64,000 nucleotides of DNA from Citrus sinensis (GCF_022201045.2 NC_068562.1:29164001-29228000), one strand, 5' to 3'. Shown: positions 13,107 to 25,639, counted from the stretch's first letter. Made by a program: numbers and translations. Notes: generated by a model from the sequence alone, not told the origin.

Positions 13107-14238
13107 TTAACGGGTCATACATAGCCTGACCTATACATACAAGAAAATAATTTTTAAAATGTGACAAATGTAACATAATTTTGTTTGATAAAAACAAGGC
13201 TAATATAATATAATTATTAACTGATCGAATAATTGATCATGTCATCAATAAATTGGCATGTTAAAATCTTTAAATTCTAAACCTCGACGTGATAAGTGAA
13301 CAAATAACATAGAATCTATATGTTTAATAATTTAGTTACTTGTGGTGAGTTTAAACCCTCTAATTATTTTTGTTATTTTTATGTTGAGTTGAACTGTCAT
13401 ATAATTGATTGTCACCATTTGCCTTCGAATGATGCAAAATTATGTTAGTTAGGTTTAGGGTTGTTGGCCTCACTAAGAATCGTAAAGGATAAATTCCTTC
13501 TTCAATTATAATAAATAATTGAGTGAAGGTAGTATTTTTTTTTTTTACAAAATGTAAATAAAATAAATGTCCCTCAAATATTAGTGGGGTAAAAATTTAA
13601 GTAATACTTCATAAGAACGAATGTAAACTAATTTTAATAACCTGATTGTAAATATTAGTAGTATTTTTATATTATATAAATTATAATTTGATTGTAATAG
13701 TGTCAAAAGAAAGAGAGAAAAAAAGTTCCTTTAAAAAAGGTTCCTTTATAACATTATATTTTAAGGTAACTAAGACTGAAATAATACAAAGATAACTAGG
13801 ATCATCATCTTGAGCATGCTAAAGGATATACACCACAGCCTAGAAAATGATATATTTATGGAACTTTCCAAGTGGATATCACATTTTCACATTGATTGGG
13901 CATAATACACCTTTTTTTACATGACAAGTGCATCTAATTCTATCTCAATCCTAAATAAGGTCAAATCAACTCTCCTCAACGCATTTAACCCCAAATCCTA
14001 TTCAAAAGCCGCCAGCTTGCAAAGGGATAGATTAAGATCTCCATCCTTTCCAGATTCACAAGAGTTTACTTTTTTATTAAATAAAATCTTCTACATAATC
14101 TCACATGATTCACTTCATATTTCACGCCAATATCGAACTATATTATAGTATCATTCCTAAATCTTGATGGATTTTAAAACTTAAATGCTTCCCCACTTTA
14201 CATATTTTTTAATGCAAAGTAACCCTCCCACTTTCCTA

Positions 14239-14247
14239 TTTATATAA
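14239..14247 (+). promoter_or_regulatory. TATA box of the C2-domain gene
   Basis: TTTATATAA lies about 100 bases before the ATG at 14347, which would put the transcription start near 14275 with a leader of about 70 bases. Confidence 0.65.
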
Positions 14248-14346
14248 CCCCATAACCCCAACACCCTTTTCACAAACAAGTTCAATTCATTGCTTTTCAC
14301 TACTTTAATTTCTCTCTTTGTTAGTTTCATTCAAAAATCTTTCGCA

Positions 14347-14958
14347 ATGGTTGCTGCTCCTCGAAATCTTTCATCACTTTCTTGTGAACTAAGAATCATC
14401 AAAGCTAAAAACACTGAGTACCTCAAATCCACAAGTGGTAGCCTCTTTGTTAGATACTATCTTTCGGCAGGAAACAACAAGAGAATTAAACTCAATAGCC
14501 AGGAGATCTCTTCAGATTCCAATCTCATTTGGAATGAGTCTTTTTCATTGGAGTGTCTAGGCACCGAAGATTCAATCAAAGAGCTTAAACAACAACGTGT
14601 TGTTTTTGAGTTGCGGTGGCGAAAATCATCAGCAAATTTTCTAGGGAAAAAAAGCAAGTCACAGCTTTTGGGCAGAGCTGAAGTACAATGGAACAAGGTT
14701 TTTGAATCACCAAACATGGAGATAGAGAATTGGGTGATGATGGTTCCAAAGATTAACAATAGGGTTTGTGAAGATGTTAAGCCTCCTTCATTGCAAGTAG
14801 CAATGAAGGTTGGAGCTCCAAAAATGGTGGAAATGGAGAAGAATATCAGAAACGATAGATTAAAGAAGTGGGATGAATGTGGATGTGCTAATGGTAAAGC
14901 TTGCAATTGTTCAGATTATGAAGTATTTGCTCTTATGGCTGCTTTGGAGGCTATGTAG
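14347..14958 (+). CDS. Small C2-domain (calcium/lipid-binding-like) protein
   Basis: Single-exon gene of 203 residues. Residues about 10-140 have the pattern of a plant C2 domain (CELRIIKAKNTEYL, later SNLIWNESFSLECL, then LLGRAEVQWNKVF). The C-terminal tail carries a cysteine cluster (Cys 178, 180, 186, 188 in ECGCANGKACNC) before EVFALMAALEAM. Family members bind membranes, some with Ca2+. Clear Ca2+-binding aspartates were not identified, so calcium dependence is not claimed. The ATG at 14347 is chosen because the open frame upstream has no other ATG and the TATA box fits it. The exact biological role is unknown. Confidence 0.85.
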   Translation: MVAAPRNLSSLSCELRIIKAKNTEYLKSTSGSLFVRYYLSAGNNKRIKLNSQEISSDSNLIWNESFSLECLGTEDSIKELKQQRVVFELRWRKSSANFLGKKSKSQLLGRAEVQWNKVFESPNMEIENWVMMVPKINNRVCEDVKPPSLQVAMKVGAPKMVEMEKNIRNDRLKKWDECGCANGKACNCSDYEVFALMAALEAM

Positions 14959-15529
14959 GCTCAAACTCTGGGAACGTGGTTGGTAAAGTGTAAAGAGTAA
15001 TAGGCTATATATATATATAGTTGGTCTTAGCACTAGTGATTTTGATTAATTTCTTTTTTCCCATCCTTGTGGGCTGCTTGTATCTGGTGAATATCATAAT
15101 GTTGAATCGAATTATTTCCATTGTTTGGAATTGTTTAATGAAATTTTGAAGTAAGTTAAGATCAAATTTGGAAAAGAAATCGCCACTAGATTCTGCATCA
15201 CAAATGCTTCTTCTTAAGTTATATCGTATTTCGGGGTGTTAAGATTCGGTAGGTCTTAGTCCTAGCTTTTAGATCACGAAACGCCATGAAAATCGTCTTA
15301 AGCTATTCATTTATTTAATGTAAATGAAACACATATTCTCGTTATTTTAATTATGGTCATAACAAAGCTTTTAACATTTTTTTTTCAAATATTGATGCTT
15401 TCATGTTTCAATAGCAAGTTTATGGCAAAACTCCAAGCGAATAACTTACTGTCCACGTAATGATAATTACTCAATACTGATCCATACTTAAATATCACAT
15501 GAATTGTTTTTAATATTGATTACACATTA
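14959..15529. other. 3' flank of the C2 gene, AT-rich, no gene seen
   Basis: Probable 3' UTR to about 15150, with a short TA repeat at 15007-15020. AT-rich sequence without recognisable features follows. Confidence 0.5.
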
Positions 15530-16092
15530 AATTACTGTAATACACATATATTTACAATTGTTATTACAATAAATTATTACATTGATATTTATAATAAAAT
15601 ATATAACTAACTGCTATTACAACAAATCATTACACTTATATTTTATAATTAGATATATAACTAAAATTTACATTATTACACAGATATTTACAACAGCTAT
15701 TACAGCAGATCATTACACTGATATTTACAATAAAATATATAACTAGTACTTACATTATTACATTAAATTCTATGAAATAGATGCCCAGACAAATAACCCT
15801 CATAGACGAGAGATATATAACTAGTACTTACATTATTATATTAAATACTGATATTTACAATCAGATATATAACTAGTACTTACATTATTACATTAAATTT
15901 TATGAAATAAATGTCCAAACAAATAACCCTCCCAGACAAGATATATATAACTAGTACTTACATTATTACTCTATGAAATAAATGCCCAAATAAACAACCT
16001 TCACATATGAGAGATATATAACTAGTACTTACATTATTATATTAAATTCTATGAAATAGATGCCCAGACAAATAACCCTCACAGATGAGGGA
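15530..16092 (+). repeat. AT-rich minisatellite-like array
   Basis: A core ending in ATATAACTAGTACTTACATT recurs at about 15738, 15816, 15868, 15946 and 16017, giving spacings of 78, 52, 78 and 71. Between cores lies a block with ATGAAATAGATGCCCAGACA and AATAACCCTC, at about 15771, 15903, 15974 and 16051. Units vary by deletion of the block. Looser copies built on TATTTACAA extend left to about 15530. Confidence 0.85.
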
Positions 16093-16180
16093 TATCTCTG
16101 CTCTATTCGCATTTCGAAAGGGAAAAAGACTTACAAATTAACTTTATACAATTATACTTAATTGAGGGAGGTTAAGTCCA

Positions 16181-16256
16181 TAGGAATTCGAATTACTGTC
16201 CTCATAATCATGCTTAACTTGAAGAGTAGTGGTTCACCACTGGACTAAAGGCCGAG
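16181..16256 (-). mobile_element. Possible tRNA-derived SINE fragment
   Basis: Read on the minus strand, TAGTCCAGTGG (about 16238-16248) fits the polymerase III A box, and AATTCGAATTCC (about 16182-16193) partly fits the B box 45 bases later. The element would run on toward the minisatellite. No target-site duplication was found, so the ends are unknown and the call is weak. Confidence 0.35.
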
Positions 16257-17794
16257 TGTCAAATATCGTATGAATTAATCAAACAAGATAAAGATTATTT
16301 GCTGAATTTGAGGTTTTGGAAGTTTATGCCGCGTGCGTATAAATGCATACAATCGATTCCTTTTAAAGAAAACAAAACAACTAATGACCACCAACAGGAC
16401 TGTAAATTTTACTATAGGAAAAGTTAAAAGTAAATTAATCGAAATTATTTTAGTTGAGATTTTAGGTTTAGGATCAAGAACTATATATCCAGATTAATTT
16501 ATTTCCATGTGTTAGCATTTAATAAGATTGAAGGAGGACATTTCAAAAGCATGAATTATAGTGGCTAGGCAATAAATTAAGTGACAACCAACAATCTTTT
16601 AATTTCCTTTTGGTTCCATTTGTCTGTGCATTCCTTGATTATTTATACACCGGACCATTTCATCAAATAGCAAAGTTAACCATCATCAGTGTTTAAAAGA
16701 TTTATTGTTTATTAGAGTTTTCCCTTTTCAATTCATTCATAGAATTATCTGCCTTGACCAATTGACGCTGGTTTAATTTTTTTGTCGTATGAAACAGAAG
16801 AATTAACGGAGCTCTACATATTCAGAAGGATAATGATATTTAAGTAGAAAAATGTTATAAAAATATGATCAGAACGGATGAAATTAATTACCTTGCTAAT
16901 TAAAAAATTAATAAAAGTGAAATTAAATTAAGGTCGGGCTTATTTTATTTCTATGAGTGTTCAGTCTCTTTAATGTTTTTAATATTTTTTTGGTTTAAAA
17001 AGCATTCATTAGTTGGGTAGTAAAATATCTTCTTAAAGATTTAGAACCCTTAAATCTGATCTATTCTAAATATCTAACTAGAGCAAAATTATCTAATATG
17101 TAGATTGAATTTTAATGTATTTCACTACTATTTCTTATTGAAATTATCAATAGATTGTAATACGATTTTTTTTTAAAGAAAATAAACATTTATCCATCTT
17201 ATGGGACTTATTTTATACGTGCTAAATTATGTAGCACATAGGGTTATGATCTTACATACACAATATGATACTTGGATGCGAACCAACTTTTTTAATTTGT
17301 TTAATAGGTAATCAATTTAGCATATATGTGTGTATTTGTGGTTTTTCCAATAAAAATGAGAGTCCATTAGTTTCTGAACCCTCAAATGTGTGATTTGAAT
17401 ATCCTTTTCACTTAGCCGTTAGCATACATCTTCCATATCTAGCATAATCTTAAACAAGACTGATTCCAAATTAAGTTGGGGTTTTACCATTTGGTTTATG
17501 AGGTTTTACTATTAATCATTGGAGATGTTTAATTACTATTATCCATCCAAGAAAATCACGCACTAACTCACCAAGATAAAAGGTTTGTAATTTGTGATGT
17601 TATTGGAAAAATAGAAAATGGACACTAATGAGATTGAATTAAGCGATTGGCTTCAATTCTTTTTAATCAATTAATACTATATTCATTCTTGTAAGTTTCA
17701 CTAAAATTGTCAAGAAGATCATCCAACTGAACTCAAACCTCTTATATTTACCACTTCAAGATACTAATTACACCAATTAAATTTCACCCTACTA
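16257..17794. other. AT-rich intergenic DNA, no gene seen
   Basis: No open frame with a recognisable domain, RNA gene or clear repeat was found in this stretch. Confidence 0.5.
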
Positions 17795-18119
17795 AATTCA
17801 AATCTCTTACTACATTATCATGTCTATATAAATATTAGAGTGAGTTTAGGTTTACTTAGTTGAGATACTTAGTTTGTATTTCAACTGATGTGTTATTAAT
17901 AGAATTCAAATCTCTTACTACATTATCATATCTATATAAAATATTAGAGTGATGCTAGGTTTACTCAGTTGAGATACTTAGTTTGTATTTCAACTGATGT
18001 GTTTTTAATAGAATTCAAATCTCTTACTACATTATCATATCTACATAAATATTAGAATAATGCTAGGTTTACTCAATTGAGATACTTAGTTTGTATTTCA
18101 ACTAATATGTCGTCAATAG
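17795..18119 (+). repeat. Tandem triplication, 108-109 bp units
   Basis: Three head-to-tail copies start at AATTCAAATCTCTTACTACA (17795, 17903, 18012). Each ends with an arm containing GAGATACTTAGTTTGTATTT. The last unit is followed by a stretch whose right end is the inverted complement of that arm. Confidence 0.92.
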
Positions 18120-18242
18120 AATTTTAGAAATGACAAAATTTAATAATTAATTAAGTATCATTTGAGCCAATCAAATAGTAATATATATAAAATTTGGCAC
18201 ATTATTTGGGATTCAAACTAAGTATTCCAACTGAATATGCAT
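18066..18242. mobile_element. MITE-like inverted-repeat element whose left arm is triplicated
   Basis: The left arm (about 18068-18108) and the inverted right arm (about 18198-18240) match over about 38 bases at roughly 75 percent, around the shared core ATACTTAGTTTG. The centre is AT-rich and non-coding. Short length, inverted ends and no coding sequence are the marks of a MITE. Target-site duplications were not resolved because the left end lies in the triplicated unit. Confidence 0.6.
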
Positions 18243-18951
18243 ATTATTACTATAATTATTCATATTAGTAAAGATTAAGGAATATCTACCTTCTAAGTAT
18301 GTGCATGTATTCTACCTGACATTATTTTTTCAAAATAATTCTTCATTTTAATAATAAAAAATGGCTGAAACAAGTATTTGGTTGTTATTCTTTAGAACAA
18401 ATTCACATTTTGCAAAACAAAAAATATGCGTTGATCTCACTTTTACAATATAAATGTTAAAATAATTTTAAAATATTAAAGGAACAAAAATTACACCCTT
18501 TTCAACATCGACAGGAGTTGAAGTAAAACAGAAATTTTTTTTTTTCTTGTGCCATTATTTTCTTAATAAATTGAGTTGCCATTGCATATAAACTTTAGCA
18601 GTAGATATTAATATAAAAAAATAAAAATAATAAAGAGAGCCCACCTATACTATATATAAATATATTATTAATTGCAATTGCCAAAAACAAAAATAAAGGG
18701 AAAAGAAAATGAAAGCGAGTACAAAAGGTAGTTAATACTCTCGAGCGTAAGTGATAATTATTAATTAAAAAAAACAAGGTTTGGTGGATCTTTTTTAGCG
18801 TCTCAAAAAATTTGAAAAAATAATCCGCAAAAAAATATCTTCAAAAAATAACAACTCTTTTTCTTCCATTTCTCAGAAGACCCGGGCGGAGCTCAGCAAG
18901 CAAAAACGAAAACTCTCTCAGTAGTTCACACTCTCTCTCAGCAGAACTCAA
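18243..18951 (+). promoter_or_regulatory. Promoter and 5' leader region of the DUF4057 gene
   Basis: AT-rich promoter region. CT-rich leader sequence (CTCTCTCAGTAGTTCACACT and following) lies just before the ATG at 18952. No unambiguous TATA box was assigned. Confidence 0.4.
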
Positions 18952-21934
18952 ATGGCCACACCAGTAAGAAAGTCACACGTGTCCACCTCCGACCTCCTGA
19001 CGTGGCCCGAAGCTCCTTCCTCCGATTCCTCGCACCCTCCCGTCTCCGCCCCTCGCTCTCACCAGGTACTTACTATTGTTATTGACATTACCGCGTCGTT
19101 CCTCCAATTTGAATGAAGTTTTGGTTTCTTGATTGATTGATGGATCTTATCTCAGCCGTCGGATGGAGTTAGCAAAGTGCTGTTCGGAGGTCAGATTACT
19201 GATGAAGAAGCTCAGTCTCTTAACAAGAAGTAAGTCAAGTCACGTGAAGATCTGTTTCTCAAAACGCTCCGGTTTGCGTACTGCTTTTGCGTAAAGCTTA
19301 GTTTTTCATTTGCATGTCACAATGGATGAATGTGGGAATCGGATCTAGTTGAATTTTTCATCTAATTTTGATTTATTTAGTTTCGCTTGCTGGAAGTCAA
19401 TTATTGAAGATTAAGAAGATTAAGAAACTTGATTTCAAGCTAATTACAACAATATAATTTTTTTTTGGTAACTTTATTGTTATTATCTTTTTTTAAGGGA
19501 AGCCGCTGATTAAATAGATTTTAAAATGTAAATGATAAGAGATTTAGTTTAGTTTGAAATATTTTTGTTTTTTTAATTATTATTATTATTTAAAAAATTA
19601 AAATAAAAAAAGAGTTATTAGACCTGTTTTATTGTTTTTAATATTACATAGTATTGTTTGTTGCCTTTTAAGGTTTTATATATAATACTTAAGGGAGGGC
19701 TGATCTGATGCATGCCGTCGGGACGCGTGTCATGATCTCATTGGCAGGGCTGTATTGTGGCATGTATCATATATCATATCATAATTCATACTTAAGGTGT
19801 TTCTTATCTATTTTAACAGTGAGTGAGAGACTAAATGAACAAAAGGTAAGATATTATGTTGCATCCAATATCTCAATCAATGTGCTTTTGGCTAAGGGAG
19901 ATGTGTTAAGCAATCACTTTTTTTTTTTTTGGGGGCAAAATATTTGTGATTTGGGTTATCTTAGTCTGTGATGATTGTCATACAATTTTTTACAAACTTG
20001 ATTAAAGAAGCTTTTTGTTTTTCAACCTAATAACTTTGCTTCATTGTTGCATCTTGGTGTATTTCACCCATATGGTGAGCAACTTTTTTTTAACTGTCAG
20101 TGATTAACCAGACAACATCACGTGCCAGTGGTGTTCACCATAACATGGGGCAATATTGCCTACTATATCATTACTACAGATAAGAAACTCATCTATGCTT
20201 TGGGCCTGGAAAAGTTTGAAACTTTTAAATTAGTTTATAATGCTGCTTGAGTTTGTGGTTTAATTCAAGGTCTTGTCTCTATTGTCTTATTCACACAAGG
20301 TCTCGTCTCTGTTTTCTTATTCAAACATTGGGTTGCATAATTTAGTATTTGCATCATATAGGGTATATTCGCACTGTGATTTCTAGATGCTTGCGGCTGC
20401 GGTTATCACTTATCTAAGTTCTTCTAAAATAGTTCAATGTGATGAATTCAGGAAGCCTTGTTCGGGTTATAAACTAAAGGAGATAAATGGCAGTGGCATA
20501 TTCGTAGCCAATGGTGAAAATGGTGCATCAGAATCTGATGCTGGCAATCGTAATAACAGAACATCCGTGCGCGTTTATCAGGTATTATTATATTCAGAGT
20601 TCAGTAGATGCATGCATAAACATCAGAAATTCATCATGATGCCAATGCAATTCTTAGCTTTTGGCGATTGAATTTTCAGCAAGCAATGAATGGAATCAGC
20701 CAGATTTCATTCAGTGCCGAAGAGACTGTTTCTCCAAAGAAGCCTACCTCTGTACCAGAGGTAGCAAAGCAGCGCGAGTTAAGTGGGTCACTGCAATCTG
20801 AGTCAGACTTGAAGACTAAAAAGCAGATATCAGATGCAAAGTTTAAGGAGATTAGTGGTCATGACATATTCAGCCCAGCTCCTGAAATTCAGCCTCGATC
20901 ATTGGCTGCTGCACGCTCCTTGGAATCAAAAGAAAGTAAAGACATGGGGGAACCTGCTCCCAGGAATGTGCGCACATCGGTCAAGGTTTCCAATGTGAGT
21001 TATTTTTGTTATGCAAGGAATTTTTTGTTCTCTCTATATTCATTCCATTTGAATCTCTTCTTTTGTTTTTTAAAAAGGTTGCATTGTTTCTATTGAAGCA
21101 ATAGTGAATCACATGTCAATTTGAAGGCTTTCTTACATGAAAATTGTCCGTAAATAAAAGCAATTCTGTGAGAATGATTTTCCTTCTTCATTGTTCATAA
21201 ATCTTATGGAATGCCTGGAAATGATTATAGAATTTTGGACATTACACTTTTCATCAAGCCAAAGAGAACTTGGTTTTTCTTACTCTGTCATGAGTTCTTT
21301 TTTTTTAAAAAAAAAAATTTCATATCATTTCTATGGTATATAATTTCACTATCTATGTTCTTGCTGAGCTTTGCTTTCGCTACCGATGAAATTAAATGGG
21401 ATTTTCCATCTCTCTTTTCTTCCCTTTTCTGTGCATTTAATAGTCTTTGTGCTGCTTTTGAGCACAGTAATTGAAAGAAGATGTTCTTCACTCCCATTGG
21501 ATTTCTCTTTGCTACAGCTGGCTTATACCAGATGTTTTAGATTAATCATAGCTTGATGTAGTTTGCTTTGTGTACTGTACCAGATATATATTTTTCCATT
21601 TTGAGGTTGTTTGCTTTGGGTATTGTACTGAATATATATTTTCCATTTTTCATTTTTACAGCCTGCTGGTGGTCAGAGCAATATCCTGTTCGGTGAAGAA
21701 CCTGTAGTCAAGACATCCAAGAAAATACATAATCAGAAGTTTGCAGAGCTGACAGGCAATGATATCTTTAAGGGAGATGTACCCCCAGGATCTGCCGAGA
21801 AGCCTCTAAGCAATGCTAAGCTGAGAGAAATGAGTGGCAGCAACATCTTTGCTGATGAAAAGGTAGAATCCCGAGACTATTTTGGTGGTGTCCGCAAGCC
21901 CCCTGGTGGTGAGAGCAGCATTTCATTGGTTTAA
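18952..21934 (+). CDS. DUF4057 family protein with four K-x2-E-x2-G-x2-IF repeats
   Basis: Five coding exons (18952-19065, 19156-19229, 20452-20581, 20680-20994, 21662-21934) give 301 residues. The protein is polar, probably disordered and without membrane segments. It carries four repeats of one motif: GYKLKEINGSGIF (about 68-80), DAKFKEISGHDIF (about 158-170), NQKFAELTGNDIF (about 235-247), NAKLREMSGSNIF (about 262-274). These alternate with VLFGG/ILFGEE and SVRV/SVKV pieces. The pattern matches the plant DUF4057 family, whose molecular role is not established. It was assigned from remembered family features and not by a search. Introns 2 and 4 contain small tandem duplications (about 20266-20330 and 21558-21655). 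Confidence 0.88.
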
Positions 21935-22865
21935 CTCCCAAGCAAATTTGTTATGTTGCTTAATTATCAGTAATCGTGGGTTTCTATGTATTCCTCATAT
22001 GGAGATGCCTGTGTTTTGAAGGGTAAACTGCCTGTAATGCTAGATTATGATCCAGCATAGTGCGGGCGTCTGAGTGGTGTATGTGGATTGTTGTGTTGCA
22101 TGTATGTTAGGTCTTAACATTTAGATCAGAGCACTGGATGGTTGCTAATTGAGTTATTTAAATGATGTTGTCTTTCTGAGTATAGTTTCTTATGTTCTGT
22201 TCTAGACTTGTCCATCTTATTGAATAATTAAGACCCACCATTGTCATCTGCCCGATGATTTGGTTCATTTGAGCATGGAATGGAGATCTGGTTAATGTTC
22301 CTGTTTAGCTCATAGCTGTGAAATTGAAGAGGCAGAAGAGAAATTCATCAATCAATTTTTCTTCCCCCAACAACTGCTAAGAATTCTGAAAGTGCAATAC
22401 GGATGGCCCAAAATGGCCATCATGATTCCTGGGAGTAAATTTTACCCATATTTTGGGGGCATACACATGGCCCAAAATGGGCATAGACGTGGCTGGAGTC
22501 CACAGTGCAGTTATTCAGGCGGCGGTCAGAAAAGTCGACATTAAAGTAGTACAAGGCATTTTAATAATTTATGTATACGTCCATTTTACGATGCCATATT
22601 CCTTTCGACTTTGCAAAATTTAGCTCACTTGAACATTTGAGAATACGAAACAAATAAATACACGGCAAGTTAGCTGCAGGAACACTTTTTAACACCTTAT
22701 TCATAACAAACATCTCTTAAAATCTCTTAAAAAACAGGCAAGAGTGCATAAACATGGAACATGCTACACACAGGATGAGCATATAAAGTAAGTTTTAAAC
22801 AAACAATAACCAAACCATAAACTGTTTTCATATGAAAGAAAACTCTACTGATACAAAAGCATTGC
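21935..22865. other. Convergent 3' ends of the DUF4057 and annexin genes
   Basis: This stretch separates two convergent genes and should hold both 3' UTRs. GGCCCAAAATGG-type words recur at about 22405 and 22471. No further gene is seen. Confidence 0.5.
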
Positions 22866-25019
22866 TCAAGCATCTCCATGTCCAATCAAAGCAAGAAGCA
22901 TTCTCTCATAGTCTCCAGAAGTGTCGCCAGCAATTGCCTTTTCCAGAGTGACAGTGTTGCGTCTATGGTATTCCTCCTTGATACGTTGCATATCCACCTC
23001 AGCACGAGTGGTGACGACTCTAGTAAGACCCCATTCGTCTGTCCCCAACCCGTTGATGGCCAATCGGAGAACCTTCGCAAAGTGTTTCTCAGGGTATGTC
23101 AAGCACTTAATTGCCGCTCTCAGCAGTTTGAGGTATTCATCATTGGGATCAGCCTTCAAATCCTGCAAACAAATAGCCAGTTACCATCTGGAATTTAAAT
23201 AAATTATTCTTCGGCATCTCTAGGCTACCAAATGAAGTTGAATCCATTCACAACATGAGATGGTTGTATTTTAACCTTGGGTGTTCCTAATTACAGCTGG
23301 TGAAAGTAATGTCAATACCTTGTTGATGGCATTTCCAAAAGCATCATTGTAGTGATTGAGGGTCGCATTTATCTGTGCCTTGCTCCTTGTAGTCAGAATC
23401 CTGATAAGCTCCTCATGAGCATAATCCTTGTCTGAAATCTTGTCACGGATAATCTTAGCCTCAGTTCTTGCCAACATCATGTTCACATCTCCTCCATCAT
23501 ATCGAAATGTGCTCACAAGAGGAACCAAAAGCTGCAAGGTATCTATGTTTAGTATACAATAATCTACCATTTCATGGATTGCATTTATTAGAAAAGAAAC
23601 TAATTGTTCTATGTTTTGTGGTTGCTGCCGCTGGTTTCCTTCAAAAAGCATTTTATGCCGACTAATATAACTAGGGAACAGAGAAAACTTCAAACTTCTG
23701 TATTCAAATGTGCTTAAGATACCAATAGCTATGTAATTCAACAATTATCACCAGGGCAAAGAAAATTGAAATTTTGATTAGGGGAAAATCTAATTAACCA
23801 GTGACTTTGAGGCTGAAGGATGTACCTTGCGGAAGTCCCCAGATGTGTGATATGCAACATCTTCCTCTAGGGATTTCTTGTAACGAGCATGGTAGGCCTG
23901 CTTTGCAGCAAATAGGTCTCTTGAAGATCTAGTACAGGCAATTTCCATGAGAACCCAGTTGCTTGAAGTCAATCTCTTTGTCGCTTCATTTGCCAAATAA
24001 GCATCACGCTCAGCAGGAGTCAATGTCCATAGCAGTACAGATCTCTGCCCAGCGCAAGCCAACCGGAAACAATTGTTAGCAGAGAATGCAAACTAAGCTA
24101 TTGGAGAACAACAATAAGATTTTTTTAACAGTCATTTTTGCTAAATCATAATGTTACCTCAAAGTCACTTGAAAGTTCTTTGTCCAGTGCTTTAAGAAGG
24201 TCTTCCCCATAAGTTTCGTTGTAGATTTCTCGAATCAACTTGCGCTGAGCTGCATTTCTGTGAGCCAAGACAGATATAATGAGGGCCTCATTCGTGCCCC
24301 ATCCTGCAAACATACCATTAAAGAAAGCAATCAATTGCTTGACACACAAACAACACTTCGCAGGCAACCAGCATTTTTTGTGCTAAATAGTAGTTCTCAG
24401 TCTTCCAATAGAAAAAGCCATTACAACCAAGATACAAACAGAGACTCAAATCCTTATATCGAGGCAATAAGTTCATGTGATGACACTGAAAATTTTGATC
24501 TTTAATTGGTTAGTACAATCAAAATAACAAAGGGAGGGACCTACACCATCTATGAGATATATAGGTAATAGATCTTCATACTAACCGATCAAACACTACA
24601 TAATCCCCAAATGATCACCCTGTAAAATTTTTATTAGCTCTTTCTTGATGACTCCAAAAGGGTCAAAAACAAGAACTTGATCAAGATCATTTTACAACAC
24701 GTGAAATGGCAGTCGATCATCGTTCACATCGTCTAAGATTCACTCAAAAGTTCATCAACAACATCGGTTCAAGAACAAAAACACCAAAGACAAATGACAC
24801 CGAACGTTGTAATAACAAACAGATCGGATGAAACGTTGTAATAACAAACAGATCGGATGAAACATAGATGATAAAAGTAATGACGTCAACCTAATGTAAC
24901 ATCGAATCCAACACAAAATATGAATGAAAAAAAAAAAAAAGACCTTGGAAGGCTTTGTGGAGTTGCTCAGCATCCTCAGCAGCAGAAGGGGTCTGGGTTG
25001 GCACTTTAAGGGTCGCCAT
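22866..25019 (-). CDS. Annexin D2-like calcium-dependent membrane-binding protein
   Basis: Five coding exons on the minus strand (25019-24944, 24303-24158, 24044-23826, 23531-23319, 23162-22866) give 316 residues, the usual plant annexin size. Plant annexins bind acidic phospholipids in a Ca2+-dependent way at the cytosolic membrane face. Four annexin repeats are visible. Repeat I has the type II Ca2+ site GWGT (26-29) and repeat IV has GLGT (256-259) with GDTSGDYE near 297. Repeats II and III lack the GxGT loop, which is normal for plant annexins. The start MATLKVP and the end LIGHGDA are close to Arabidopsis annexin D2. A TATA box lies 75 bases upstream. Intron 1 holds a 29 bp tandem duplication. 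Confidence 0.95.
24803..24860 (+). repeat. 29 bp tandem duplication in annexin intron 1
   Basis: A 29-base unit beginning AACGTTGTAATAACAAACAG occurs twice in a row (from 24803 and 24832) with no difference seen, which implies a recent event. Confidence 0.9.
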
Positions 25020-25094
25020 TGTCGATTTGTTTCAGCGTTTTTGTAAAATAGAAAATGACGAGGCAGTGAAGATACAGGTGACTGTGGCGAGCTC

Positions 25095-25102
25095 ATTTAT
25101 AG
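25095..25102 (-). promoter_or_regulatory. TATA box of the annexin gene
   Basis: CTATAAAT on the minus strand, about 75 bases before the ATG at 25019, would put transcription start near 25065. Confidence 0.65.
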
Positions 25103-25405
25103 GCATGTGTCAATTTTCACCTGACGTAAATAGCATCCAGGTCCCTTATTTGTGAGATAATCATAACTCATGATATAATTTGTAATCATTTTAGAAAAAG
25201 TCCCTACATGTACATGGTACCTACAACGTTTCGTTAAAAATATAAACAATTTGAAATTTTTGGTATTTTCTGGTAATAAAAATACCGAATATGTTGTTTG
25301 GCTGAAAAAAATAATTTTTGTTTATAAAAAATACAACATTGTAAATGCATAATCAAAAAGTGATATGCATATATTTAGATGTACTTTTATTTATATATGC
25401 TTTAA

Positions 25406-25591
25406 GAGTAATGATATAGTTATAATTTTTTGTACAAACTGATGTAGCATAATAAAATCGGTTAAATTAAATATCTCTTGACTCACATGATTTATTTTTA
25501 TTATTTTATATTTCATTCAATCAATGAATTGATGACACATCAGTTCGTACAAAATAAATTTATACAAGAGTTTGTGGTTGTATCATCACTC
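25406..25591. mobile_element. 186 bp MITE with imperfect inverted ends and a 9 bp target duplication
   Basis: The ends read GAGTAATGATATAGTTATA on the left and, inverted, GAGTGATGATACAACCACA on the right. Both then reach TTTTGTAC(A/G)AACTGATGT. There is no coding sequence. It is flanked by ATGCTTTAA (25397-25405) and ATGATTTAA (25592-25600), 9 bp with one mismatch. A second, uninterrupted copy of the target region lies downstream at about 25640-25700. The 8-10 bp duplication points to the hAT or Mutator group. Confidence 0.85.
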
Positions 25592-25639
25592 ATGATTTAA
25601 TAAATACATGCCGTCATAAAATTCTATAAATAAAAGTAT

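Larger units (their letters stand above)
11110..14230. other. Intergenic region with no recognised gene
   Basis: The start of this stretch should hold the ABCD1 3' UTR. The rest is AT-rich. It contains a C27 run, a 52 bp alternating purine-pyrimidine tract and short open frames without recognisable domains. A stretch near 11830-12000 has exon-like composition after an AG, but no family was recognised. Confidence 0.5.

Noticed and set aside
14290-14346. N-terminal extension of the C2 protein
   Set aside because: The extension begins at a TTG with no ATG. The first ATG is at 14347 and fits the TATA box.
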